From a virus: a stretch of 64,000 nt of DNA. This document shows positions 1-7,091 of the stretch, piece by piece. The translations under genes and the position numbers were made by a program. Under the pieces are notes generated by a model. The model searched no databases and was not told the origin of the DNA. It saw only the letters and a list, made by a program, of their open reading frames with translations. The first letter of the stretch is position 1. Every line of letters starts with the position of its first letter. The stretch is from the IMG/VR virus record IMGVR_UViG_3300032251_000002, positions 1-64,000 of that record, one strand, 5' to 3'.

Positions 1-1
1 G

Positions 2-358
2 ATGAAAAGATTAATGATAATCTTAACAACAAAGAATCTTATGAAATTGAACCATAAAGTTTTAACTACTAATAATTATTTAGATGTAGGTAATATTATT
101 AAAAATAGTGAATATGAAAATTCTAAGAATAATATATACATTGAAAGAAGACAATATAGTAGTGATATGTTCAGTTTAGATATGTATGATTCAGTTACAA
201 TTAAGTATAAACATAAAACTGTAGCTCATAGTTATGGACTAATAATGAGATGGGGAAAGGTTGAAAAACATTTAAAGAAAGAAATCAAAAATATACTTAG
301 AAAATTAGTAAAAGATTCTATATATGAAAATAGAATTGAGAAATATATTAAAGCTTAA
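2..358 (+). CDS. hypothetical basic protein, possibly 5'-truncated
   Basis: An open frame of up to 118 residues begins at the second base of the window, so its true start and ribosome binding site may lie outside. The product is rich in Lys, Asn and Tyr, with a basic helical C-terminal third (about residues 85-118). I recognise no domain. It lies upstream of the polymerase C-half on the same strand, separated by about 60 bases that carry that gene's ribosome binding site. It is probably a real phage gene from its strand and spacing, but no function can be assigned. Confidence 0.5.
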   Translation: MKRLMIILTTKNLMKLNHKVLTTNNYLDVGNIIKNSEYENSKNNIYIERRQYSSDMFSLDMYDSVTIKYKHKTVAHSYGLIMRWGKVEKHLKKEIKNILRKLVKDSIYENRIEKYIKA

Positions 359-422
359 CTTATATTTTATACTAAAAATAATAAGTGTAACAAGAAATTA
401 GAGACAATAAAGGAGGATGATG

Positions 423-2348
423 ATGAAAAGTGTATTCTTAAACAAGTACAGAGATGAAATGTATAAGATTCTTAAGAGAAAATATGATTTTCTAGATGAA
501 GAAGACTTATTAGAATTCATTGAAACTACTATTAAAGAAAGAATAAACAAACCTAAGTGTATCTTTAGTAATGATTATGTTAAAGAAATTCAAGAGATTA
601 ACTTACTTCAGTTTACAGATTTCTTATTAAAGAGTAAACCTCTTATTACTGGATATGGAACAGTATATAAACAACATACTGATGAAACATCTATTAATAA
701 CACAGCCGATATGCTAGACTTCTTACTTAAGAGTAGAAAAGTATATAAAAAGAAAATGTTTAAGTGTATGAATGAAAAGGATGATGAAGGTGTTAAGTTA
801 AATGATATGATTCAGAAAACAATAAAACTGTTAGCTAACTCATATTATGGTGCATCAGGAGAGAAATCAGCTCAGTTTTATAATCCTAGAATTGGTCCAT
901 CAGTTACTTATTCAGGTGTACAAATTATCACTACTTCAGTAATTGCATTTGAAAGATTCTTAGAGAATAATATTAAATTTAAGAGTATAGATGAGATTTA
1001 TATATTCGTTGAGAATGTATTATCTGAAGAAATAGTTGATGACAGAGGTATTATAGACTCTGATGGATTTATTGATAAAGAAGAATTAGTTGATTACTTG
1101 ATTGAATGTACAACTGATGATACTATTATTGATAGAGAAGCTTTAAAAGATTTTGTTAAAGATTTAGATGTTAATCAATGTACATCTATATACTATAAGA
1201 ATAATTTATTCACTTTAATGCAAAATAGTGAGTACATTCAAGATGAGATTATAGGTGGACTATTAGACCAACCATACTTATCTATTGAAGAGTTCCCAGA
1301 AGATATTGAATCTAGACTTAATGATTTCTGGAATATAGCTCAAAAACATGTGTTCTATGATTATGCTGTTTATGACAGATATGAAAGATGTTTGAATGAT
1401 GAAAGACGTTCAATCTTAGTAGTAGATACAGATTCAAACTTTATTAACTTAGACCCTTGGTTTAAATTTGTTACTAGTATTTATGATGTACCTAGTACAA
1501 CAGAGATGAGAGTAAGTATTATCAATCTAATGGTTTATGTTCTTACACAGTTTATTCAAAAAGCTTTAGATAGACTTACTGAAAACTGTAATGTAACTGC
1601 AGAGAAGATGCCAATCATTAACATGAAGAATGAGTTCCTTTACAAAAGACTTATGGCTACTTCAAATAAGAAACAATATGTTGGTACTCTTATAGGTCAA
1701 GAAGGTAACTTAATCGACCCACCAGAGGTTGATATGAAAGGTTTATCTATTAAGAAAGCAAATGTAAACCATAGAACTAGAGAATACTTTACTGAAATCA
1801 TTGAAAATGATATACTAAATCAAGAAGAAATAGACTTAAATGTTATACTTGGTAAGTTCAAAGAATTTGAAGATGAAATAAGAACAAGTCTAAGAGCTGG
1901 TGAATTAACATTTGCAACACCTGCAAAGGTAAATGAAATAGATTCATATGCAATGCCTTATAGAATTGGACCAGTTAGAGCTACTATAGCTTACAACTAC
2001 CTTTATCCAGATGAACCAATTCAACCACCAGTTAAGATTAATACTCTTAAATTACTTGGTGAGAAGAAAGAAGATTTAAAGTCAATATTTGATTTACCAC
2101 AATATAAGATTATTGATGAAAAGATATTTGGTCATCCTAAAGATGAGTTCAATAAACATGGCTTTAAGCTTATGGGATTACCTAAGAATGTTGATAAGAC
2201 ACCAGAGTGGATTATTCCATTGATTGATGTCGAATCTATCGTTAGTGATAATGTTAGAAATGGTATAATTATACTTGAATCACTGGGAGTTAAAGTAATG
2301 ACTCTTCTTAATTCTAAGAACTATTACAGTAATGTAATTAATTTTTAA
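423..2348 (+). CDS. DNA polymerase family B, C-terminal half (motifs B and C)
   Basis: C-terminal part of a replicative family B DNA polymerase. Motif B is KLLANSYYGASG (about residues 135-150, matching KxxxNSxYG) and motif C is VVDTDSNF (about residues 335-345), supplying the fingers helix and a catalytic palm aspartate. The exonuclease domain and motif A are absent; they lie in the minus-strand gene at 12892-14712. The two proteins together would make one polymerase of about 1250 residues, split between motifs A and B. Three in-frame ATGs follow AGGAGG (411-416); the third (423) has the best spacing. The first 100 residues resemble no usual N-terminus, consistent with a break inside the palm/fingers. 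Split family B polymerases occur in other phages, but halves on opposite strands are unusual. Confidence 0.92.
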   Translation: MKSVFLNKYRDEMYKILKRKYDFLDEEDLLEFIETTIKERINKPKCIFSNDYVKEIQEINLLQFTDFLLKSKPLITGYGTVYKQHTDETSINNTADMLDFLLKSRKVYKKKMFKCMNEKDDEGVKLNDMIQKTIKLLANSYYGASGEKSAQFYNPRIGPSVTYSGVQIITTSVIAFERFLENNIKFKSIDEIYIFVENVLSEEIVDDRGIIDSDGFIDKEELVDYLIECTTDDTIIDREALKDFVKDLDVNQCTSIYYKNNLFTLMQNSEYIQDEIIGGLLDQPYLSIEEFPEDIESRLNDFWNIAQKHVFYDYAVYDRYERCLNDERRSILVVDTDSNFINLDPWFKFVTSIYDVPSTTEMRVSIINLMVYVLTQFIQKALDRLTENCNVTAEKMPIINMKNEFLYKRLMATSNKKQYVGTLIGQEGNLIDPPEVDMKGLSIKKANVNHRTREYFTEIIENDILNQEEIDLNVILGKFKEFEDEIRTSLRAGELTFATPAKVNEIDSYAMPYRIGPVRATIAYNYLYPDEPIQPPVKINTLKLLGEKKEDLKSIFDLPQYKIIDEKIFGHPKDEFNKHGFKLMGLPKNVDKTPEWIIPLIDVESIVSDNVRNGIIILESLGVKVMTLLNSKNYYSNVINF

Positions 2349-2358
2349 TATCACTATT

Positions 2359-2376
2359 AAGTATATATTATTATAG
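2359..2376 (+). promoter_or_regulatory. class I promoter motif, ssDNA-binding protein gene
   Basis: AAGTATATATTATTATAG with core TATATTAT at 2364-2371, about 50 bases before the ATG at 2420. Same core as nine other sites ahead of genes in this window. Confidence 0.55.
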
Positions 2377-2419
2377 TGACATCAAATCAAATAATATTAG
2401 AAAAATGGAGGCAAAAATT

Positions 2420-3163
2420 ATGGCACAAAAGAAACAAGAAGAAAAAAGAAGTTATAATTATTCAAGAGAATCAGCAACTTTCTGGGCTGCAGAAAAGGAC
2501 ATTAATCAATGTTTATCTATCGGTTACAGAGCTGAAAAGACAAAGAAATACTGTGATGCATTCATTAAAATTACACCACTTAATGATAAAATGAAGCGTG
2601 TTGAGATTTCTGAAAAGGTTTATGACGAAGGATTCTTTGCTTTATCTGCACATGAATGTGTTGCATTAGTAAAAGGTTTAGAGTTAATGTTTAGAGGTAA
2701 GATTAATCAAACTGAAATTAACCATTTATCTGAAGACATTGATGGTACTTCACTAGAGTTCGTTAAAGAAGATGACAACTTAGTTGTTAACATCTTTGTA
2801 TTTGAAAAAGGTGATGTTGTTAGAGAATATTCTCATAAATTCTCAAGAACAAGAACTATGCTTATGGATGTAGACCCAGAGACTGGTGAAGGTCAAGAAT
2901 TAGATATTAATGTAGAATGGATTACTTTCCAAGAAGCTTTAAGATTCTCAATTGGTGTTGCTAGTGGTGCATTCATGTCTGCTGCTTCATTATTTGGTGG
3001 TTCTACAGGCAACCAACCACAACATACAGGTGGTATCATTAAAGGTAAGAGAAACAAGAAAACAACAGGTTCAGCTGCTTCTGAACAAGAAGAAAAAGTA
3101 GAAGTTAAAAAGACTACTAAGAAAGCTATTGGTAATCTATTTGACAATGATGAAGATGAGTAG
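2420..3163 (+). CDS. probable single-stranded DNA-binding protein
   Basis: A 247-residue protein with a mixed alpha/beta body (about residues 10-185), a Lys/Gly/Ser-rich linker and a strongly acidic C-terminus ending DNDEDE. That layout is typical of phage and bacterial ssDNA-binding proteins, whose acidic tail recruits replication proteins. Its place between the DNA polymerase C-half and a nucleotide-metabolism gene supports this. The start is the ATG at 2420, 9 bases after GGAGG; an upstream in-frame ATG at 2405 overlaps that ribosome binding site and is rejected. A class I promoter motif lies about 50 bases upstream and a strong hairpin terminator follows. I see no diagnostic OB-fold motif, so the function is inferred from architecture and context. 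Confidence 0.55.
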   Translation: MAQKKQEEKRSYNYSRESATFWAAEKDINQCLSIGYRAEKTKKYCDAFIKITPLNDKMKRVEISEKVYDEGFFALSAHECVALVKGLELMFRGKINQTEINHLSEDIDGTSLEFVKEDDNLVVNIFVFEKGDVVREYSHKFSRTRTMLMDVDPETGEGQELDINVEWITFQEALRFSIGVASGAFMSAASLFGGSTGNQPQHTGGIIKGKRNKKTTGSAASEQEEKVEVKKTTKKAIGNLFDNDEDE

Positions 3164-3170
3164 TTAACTT

Positions 3171-3203
3171 GAAGGTATGAGACTATTCTCATACCTTCTT
3201 TTT
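3171..3203 (+). terminator. intrinsic terminator after the ssDNA-binding protein gene
   Basis: Perfect 12-bp stem GAAGGTATGAGA/TCTCATACCTTC with a CTAT loop, then a U-run. Confidence 0.75.
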
Positions 3204-3217
3204 ATTTTGGAGGTAAT

Positions 3218-3883
3218 ATGGAAAATTTAGCTAAGAAAAGAGTTATAGTTGCAGACATGGACGAAGTAATAGTAAATATTGTACCTTTATGGGTTTATAC
3301 TGCAATAGTTAATAAACCTATGCTTGAAGAATATTTTGATTTAGATATTAATTACTCACCAGAAATGGTTTTACAAAGAGAAACTTATTTAATTCAAGAA
3401 TGGTTGAAAAGGAAGGATGTTGGTGAAGTACCTAAGAGTATAATGGCAATTTTTAATTCATTATATTGTAAGGATAAAAACTTCTATGCTAAATGTCCTC
3501 CTACACCTATGGCAATGGGTTTAAGAGAATCACTAAATCATGATGTTCTTGAAAAACTTTATATTGTAACACATTGTTTTGAAGGAACTGAAGAATGGAA
3601 AAGAGACTGGTTGATTAATTTCTTTGGTACTGATGATAGAATTGTCTTTGTTCCTGTACCATTAAGTGAAAAGAAGTCAGATGCTTTTAAAGAACTTGAG
3701 ATTGAGTATGATGTATTTATTGATGACTCTTTAAAAAATATTAAAGATGTTATGGAGAATACAAACTCATTTGATAAAGAGTTTATGATTCCAAAGCTTG
3801 GTTACAATAAGAGAACTGAAGAGCTAACTAATCTTGCAAAAGACTACTTTGCACAGGTTATATATTATTCTAATGTAACTTAA
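3218..3883 (+). CDS. HAD-superfamily 5'(3')-deoxyribonucleotidase-like protein
   Basis: A HAD phosphatase of 221 residues. Motif I is ADMDEV (about residues 12-17, nucleophile plus acid/base Asp), motif II is the Thr in YIVTH (about residue 118), a Lys follows in SEKKSDAF, and motif IV is YDVFIDDS (about residues 165-173). This is the pattern of NT5C-type deoxyribonucleotidases, which remove 5'-phosphate from dNMPs; the exact substrate cannot be read from sequence. It sits between the ssDNA-binding candidate and RNA polymerase beta', with its own RBS just after a terminator hairpin. With the dCMP deaminase at 11035 it suggests control of dUMP/dTMP pools. Uracil-DNA phages of the PBS type encode a dTMP phosphatase, but I cannot tell whether this is one. 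Confidence 0.75.
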   Translation: MENLAKKRVIVADMDEVIVNIVPLWVYTAIVNKPMLEEYFDLDINYSPEMVLQRETYLIQEWLKRKDVGEVPKSIMAIFNSLYCKDKNFYAKCPPTPMAMGLRESLNHDVLEKLYIVTHCFEGTEEWKRDWLINFFGTDDRIVFVPVPLSEKKSDAFKELEIEYDVFIDDSLKNIKDVMENTNSFDKEFMIPKLGYNKRTEELTNLAKDYFAQVIYYSNVT

Positions 3884-3890
3884 AACAAAA

Positions 3891-3928
3891 AATTAATCAA
3901 GATATAATTCTTGGTTAATTTTTTTTTG
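3891..3928 (+). terminator. intrinsic terminator after the 5'-nucleotidase gene
   Basis: 12-bp stem (3891-3902/3909-3920) with one G-U position, then nine U residues. Confidence 0.75.
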
Positions 3929-3945
3929 GAAGGAGAATATATAAA

Positions 3946-5460
3946 ATGAAAATAGACATAGTTGATTTAAATAAGTTCATTACAATTAATGAATGTCCAC
4001 AAGTTACTAATCCTATTTATCTTGATATGAACAATGTTCCTACAGATGATGGATTATTCTCATATACTTTATTTGGTTTATCTGGTTCTTATGACCGTAA
4101 AACAATTTTTGGATATATAGACTTAAAGAAAAAGTTCTTACATCCTGTAGTATATAGATTACTAGTTAGTATTGATAGAAGGATTTCTAAAATAGTTGAT
4201 GGTAGTATGTATGTTACCTTAGATGAAAAAGGACTTATTGTTGTAGATAATGAAAAAGGTAAAACTGGATTAGAATTTCTACATAAGAACTTTGATAAGA
4301 TTAACTTTAAGTTAACAGGAAGTAGAGTTAGAGAAGAAAAGATACAAGTATTTAAATCTTTAAAAAGAAATGAAGCATTTCTTGATAAATGGTTAGTAAT
4401 TCCTGCATTCTATAGAGATGTTAACTTATCAAAATCTGGTTCAGGTAAGATTGGTGTAGATGAGATTAATAGTTTATATACTAAAATAGTTAGTATATCT
4501 AATACTCTATCAGTGGAGTCTGATTATGATTTCATGGGTTTTATATCAGAAAATAAGTTACAATTGTATTTGCTTGAAATTTATGAAACATTAACTAAAT
4601 CTATGGCTAAAAAGACAGGTATTATTCGTCAAGCCTTAATGGGTAAGTCAATAGATTATGCAACAAGAGCTGTAATATCAGCACCTAGAATTAACTCTAA
4701 TGAATGGGATAAACAAGAAATTCCATTTGGTTATACAGGTATTCCTTTAGCACAATTACTTGTATTGTATTATCCATTCTTTATTTATGGAATTAGTAAC
4801 TACTTTGAAGAAATATTCAATACAACTAAGTATGTTCTAGACCAAGATAGAGTAACTCAGCATGCACTAATTAATCCTATGGATGATTACACTCCAGATA
4901 AGATTAAGAAGATGATGAACTTATATATCAAATCTATACCAGATAGATTTCAACGTCTGCCAGTTAATACTGAAAACGGAACTAAGTATTTAAAGGTATA
5001 TGAAAATGATAATTTAAGAGACCTTACTCTAACAGATTTATTATTTACTGTTGCAACTAAGGTTTGTGAGGATAAAATGGTATACATTACTCGTTATCCT
5101 ATGGAGACACATCAAGGTATTTATCCATCTAAAATTAAGATATTAACTACCTATAAAACTATGGACTCATCAATAAATTCAACATACTTTAATGATTATC
5201 CATATATTGATTCATCACTACCTATTCTAGATTCAACATTCATAGATACAGTTGTTATGAACAACAGTTACTTAGATGCATTGGGTGGAGATTATGATGG
5301 TGATATGGTTTCTTTAAGAGCAGTTTGGTCACAAGAAGCAAATGCTGAAGCTAAAAAGTTATTGAATTCTAATTCAAATCTTTTAGATAGTAGTGGTTCT
5401 AATGTTAGAACTATTGGTAATGAAGGGGTTCAAACTATATTTGCATTAACACGAGATTAA
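3946..5460 (+). CDS. DNA-directed RNA polymerase beta' subunit, N-terminal fragment
   Basis: N-terminal portion of a multisubunit RNA polymerase largest subunit, 504 residues. Recognisable beta' elements are the RQALMGKSIDYATRAVIS segment (about residues 226-243, equivalent to the KRVDYSGRxVI region) and the catalytic Mg-binding loop GGDYDGDM (about residues 445-452, equivalent to NADFDGD). The chain stops about 50 residues after the active-site loop, so the trigger loop and the rest of beta' must be in another gene, not seen in this window. This split point is like that of phiKZ/AR9-type phage polymerases. The gene follows a terminator hairpin and has GGAAGGAG upstream. Its partners here are beta-N (37101-38567) and beta-C (53416-55380). 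Confidence 0.9.
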   Translation: MKIDIVDLNKFITINECPQVTNPIYLDMNNVPTDDGLFSYTLFGLSGSYDRKTIFGYIDLKKKFLHPVVYRLLVSIDRRISKIVDGSMYVTLDEKGLIVVDNEKGKTGLEFLHKNFDKINFKLTGSRVREEKIQVFKSLKRNEAFLDKWLVIPAFYRDVNLSKSGSGKIGVDEINSLYTKIVSISNTLSVESDYDFMGFISENKLQLYLLEIYETLTKSMAKKTGIIRQALMGKSIDYATRAVISAPRINSNEWDKQEIPFGYTGIPLAQLLVLYYPFFIYGISNYFEEIFNTTKYVLDQDRVTQHALINPMDDYTPDKIKKMMNLYIKSIPDRFQRLPVNTENGTKYLKVYENDNLRDLTLTDLLFTVATKVCEDKMVYITRYPMETHQGIYPSKIKILTTYKTMDSSINSTYFNDYPYIDSSLPILDSTFIDTVVMNNSYLDALGGDYDGDMVSLRAVWSQEANAEAKKLLNSNSNLLDSSGSNVRTIGNEGVQTIFALTRD

Positions 5461-5461
5461 T

Positions 5462-5500
5462 AATAAAGGTATAGTGTTTAATAGACGCTATACCTTTATT
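5462..5500 (+). terminator. hairpin after RNA polymerase beta'-N
   Basis: 13-bp stem (5462-5474/5488-5500) AATAAAGGTATAG, directly before the next gene's RBS. Confidence 0.65.
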
Positions 5501-5518
5501 ATATTTAAGGAGGATTTT

Positions 5519-5929
5519 ATGGCTACATTAATAGAAGATTTAAAGTTAAATAAACGTCACGAGGAATTACTTAAGATGAGATTTAAAGCTCAGAAATATT
5601 TAACTATTGAAAAAGTTATAATGGAATTAAGTAGAACTGGAGTTCAAGAGTTTATATCTTCATCTAAAGGTATAGGAGTTCAGACCTTTAAAAAAATATA
5701 TAATTCAATATATGAGTTTAATAAAAACTTAATTCCTAAATCGGTTCAGAATGATATAAACTTAAATCTATTCAATATAAGATATATTGAAGAGTTTACT
5801 ATGGATGAAAAAAACTTTATAAAAGATATGATACTATTTTTAGAAACAATGAATATGGAATTTCCAGATAAAATACTTGAAATACGTTCAATTAAAGAAA
5901 AGGTTAATATTCATCATAATCGTAAATAA
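5519..5929 (+). CDS. hypothetical protein with possible helix-hairpin-helix segment
   Basis: A 136-residue protein immediately downstream of beta'-N and its terminator hairpin. The start ATG at 5519 follows AAGGAGG at ideal spacing; the upstream in-frame ATG at 5474 lies inside the hairpin and is rejected. Residues about 25-65 (a helix, then KGIGVQTFKKIY and a further helix) resemble a helix-hairpin-helix DNA-binding motif like that of RNA polymerase alpha-CTD, but the match is short. The remainder is helical. A link to the phage RNA polymerase is suggested only by adjacency. Confidence 0.6.
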   Translation: MATLIEDLKLNKRHEELLKMRFKAQKYLTIEKVIMELSRTGVQEFISSSKGIGVQTFKKIYNSIYEFNKNLIPKSVQNDINLNLFNIRYIEEFTMDEKNFIKDMILFLETMNMEFPDKILEIRSIKEKVNIHHNRK

Positions 5930-5938
5930 TAACGTGTT

Positions 5939-5953
5939 AAACATATATTATAA
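5939..5953 (+). promoter_or_regulatory. class I promoter motif, large RNA candidate
   Basis: AAACATATATTATAA (core 5944-5951), followed by the structured region without an ORF. One of the best matches to the class I consensus. Confidence 0.6.
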
Positions 5954-5959
5954 ATATGG

Positions 5960-6547
5960 ACTAGTAATTTAAAGACAATATATTTATCAAAAGGGGGGTA
6001 AAAATAACGATAACTACTAGACCATATTTTTAGCACTATTCAATATAATTTTTAAAGGTATATAAAAAGAGAACATAACCTTTAAGTTTTCTACAATCTA
6101 ATTCATGACTCCATATTCTAAAAAGAATATGGAGGTGTTTAACTATGGATACAGTAGTAGGAGATTAATTACAGTAAATCAACAAGCTAAAAAGATAAGG
6201 GAGCTATAGAATCGATGATAAAGATTAAAAGAAGTATACCGAATCAAATAGAGAAAGATTCACAATATTTTTGCAAATACTTTAGTCCTTTCTTCTCGTA
6301 CACAAATGAAACAGAAAATAAACCAATATAGGAATATATTGGTTGAAATAAATTTGTGGAGTCGTAATTAGAATATTACGGTCTGAGGAAAGGGGCTTAA
6401 ATGAACATAGAAGTTGCTAGGAAGGAGGGTAGAAATATCTTCTTTCCGTAATGTGTTGGAAAACACTGGTTGTGGTATTATGCAAAAGATAACAATAATA
6501 GAGAGGTTATTACATATTAAAAAAAAAGAGACCTCTCTTTTTTTTTT
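5960..6547 (+). ncRNA. candidate large structured non-coding RNA (about 590 nt)
   Basis: The 700 bases between 5929 and 6632 contain no convincing gene, yet hold a class I promoter at the left (core 5944-5951), many strong hairpins and an intrinsic terminator at the right. Hairpins seen: an 11-bp stem 6109-6119/6124-6134 with an AAAA loop; a 10-bp stem 6321-6330/6335-6344 capped by GGAA, enclosed by CACAAAT/ATTTGTG (6301-6307/6352-6358); CGTAAT/ATTACG (6363-6368/6375-6380); and GTGTT-GGAA-AACAC (6453-6466) enclosed by CGTAAT/ATTATG (6447-6452/6477-6482). Two GNRA-type loops and nested stems argue for a folded RNA. Size and phage context recall classes such as ROOL or GOLLD, but I could not match a consensus. 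A 7-codon ORF at about 6145 is probably incidental. The 5' end is estimated from the promoter. Confidence 0.6.
6500..6547 (+). terminator. terminator of the large RNA candidate
   Basis: AGAGAGGT (6500-6507) pairs with ACCTCTCT (6531-6538) and is followed by a long U-run. Confidence 0.65.
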
Positions 6548-6558
6548 GTATGATTTAT

Positions 6559-6573
6559 AGACATATATTATAT
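6559..6573 (+). promoter_or_regulatory. class I promoter motif, macro-domain/SbcC operon
   Basis: AGACATATATTATAT (core 6564-6571), just downstream of the RNA terminator and about 60 bases before the macro-domain ATG. Confidence 0.6.
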
Positions 6574-6631
6574 TAATGTAAAAAAGAAGGATATAACACT
6601 TATATAAATCAATTAAACAAGGAGGACGTAA

Positions 6632-7078
6632 ATGATTTACAATGAAAAACGAGGAGACATATTTGAACTGGACACTAATTGGGTATTAGGACATTGTATT
6701 AGTGCTGATTACAAAATGGGTAAAGGTATTGCTCTGGAGTTTAACGAACACTTTAACATGAAGTATCAATTAATTAAGGATGGAAGACATAAGTTTCCAG
6801 CAGTTGTAGGATTTGATAATCTTGGTAAGAATAAAGACCAAGTTGTTTTTAACATTGTTACTAAAGAAAAGTTTAGAGATAAGCCGACTTACTCTAACTT
6901 TAGAAAGTCTATTGAATTACTTAAAGAAGACTTAATTGATTACAACTTCAAAAGAATAGCTTTACCTAAGATTGGTACAGGTTTAGATGGTTTAAAGTGG
7001 GCAACAGTTAAACGTCATATTCATGAAGTGTTTGAAGATACTGATATTGAAATTTTAATAATAGACAAAAATATGTAA
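6632..7078 (+). CDS. macro-domain protein (ADP-ribose / ADP-ribose-1''-phosphate processing)
   Basis: A stand-alone macro domain of 148 residues. The ligand-binding loops are visible: GHCISADYKMGKGIA (about residues 20-34) and LPKIGTGLDGLKW (about residues 112-124), matching the small macro proteins of the Poa1p/TARG1 type, which hydrolyse ADP-ribose 1''-phosphate or remove ADP-ribose. The same genome encodes a Tpt1/KptA RNA 2'-phosphotransferase (46148-46699) whose reaction releases ADP-ribose 1'',2''-cyclic phosphate, so a shared pathway is plausible but unproven. It has a class I promoter (core 6564-6571) and AGGAGG before the ATG, and is followed at 13 bases by the SbcC-like gene, probably as one operon. 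Confidence 0.85.
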   Translation: MIYNEKRGDIFELDTNWVLGHCISADYKMGKGIALEFNEHFNMKYQLIKDGRHKFPAVVGFDNLGKNKDQVVFNIVTKEKFRDKPTYSNFRKSIELLKEDLIDYNFKRIALPKIGTGLDGLKWATVKRHIHEVFEDTDIEILIIDKNM

Positions 7079-7091
7079 GGAGGTAAAAACT

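Noticed and set aside
423-2348. Polymerase C-half as a pseudogene remnant
   Set aside because: Motifs B and C are intact, the frame is open over 640 residues, an RBS is present, and the complementary half is also intact.
6385-6400. GAGGAAAGGGGC in the large RNA candidate, resembling the RNase P conserved GAGGAAAGTCC
   Set aside because: The rest of the RNase P core is absent or in the wrong order; treated as coincidence.
5930-6631. Group I or II intron in the gap
   Set aside because: No interrupted gene flanks it (stop before, start after) and I could not find conserved P7/S or domain V sequences.
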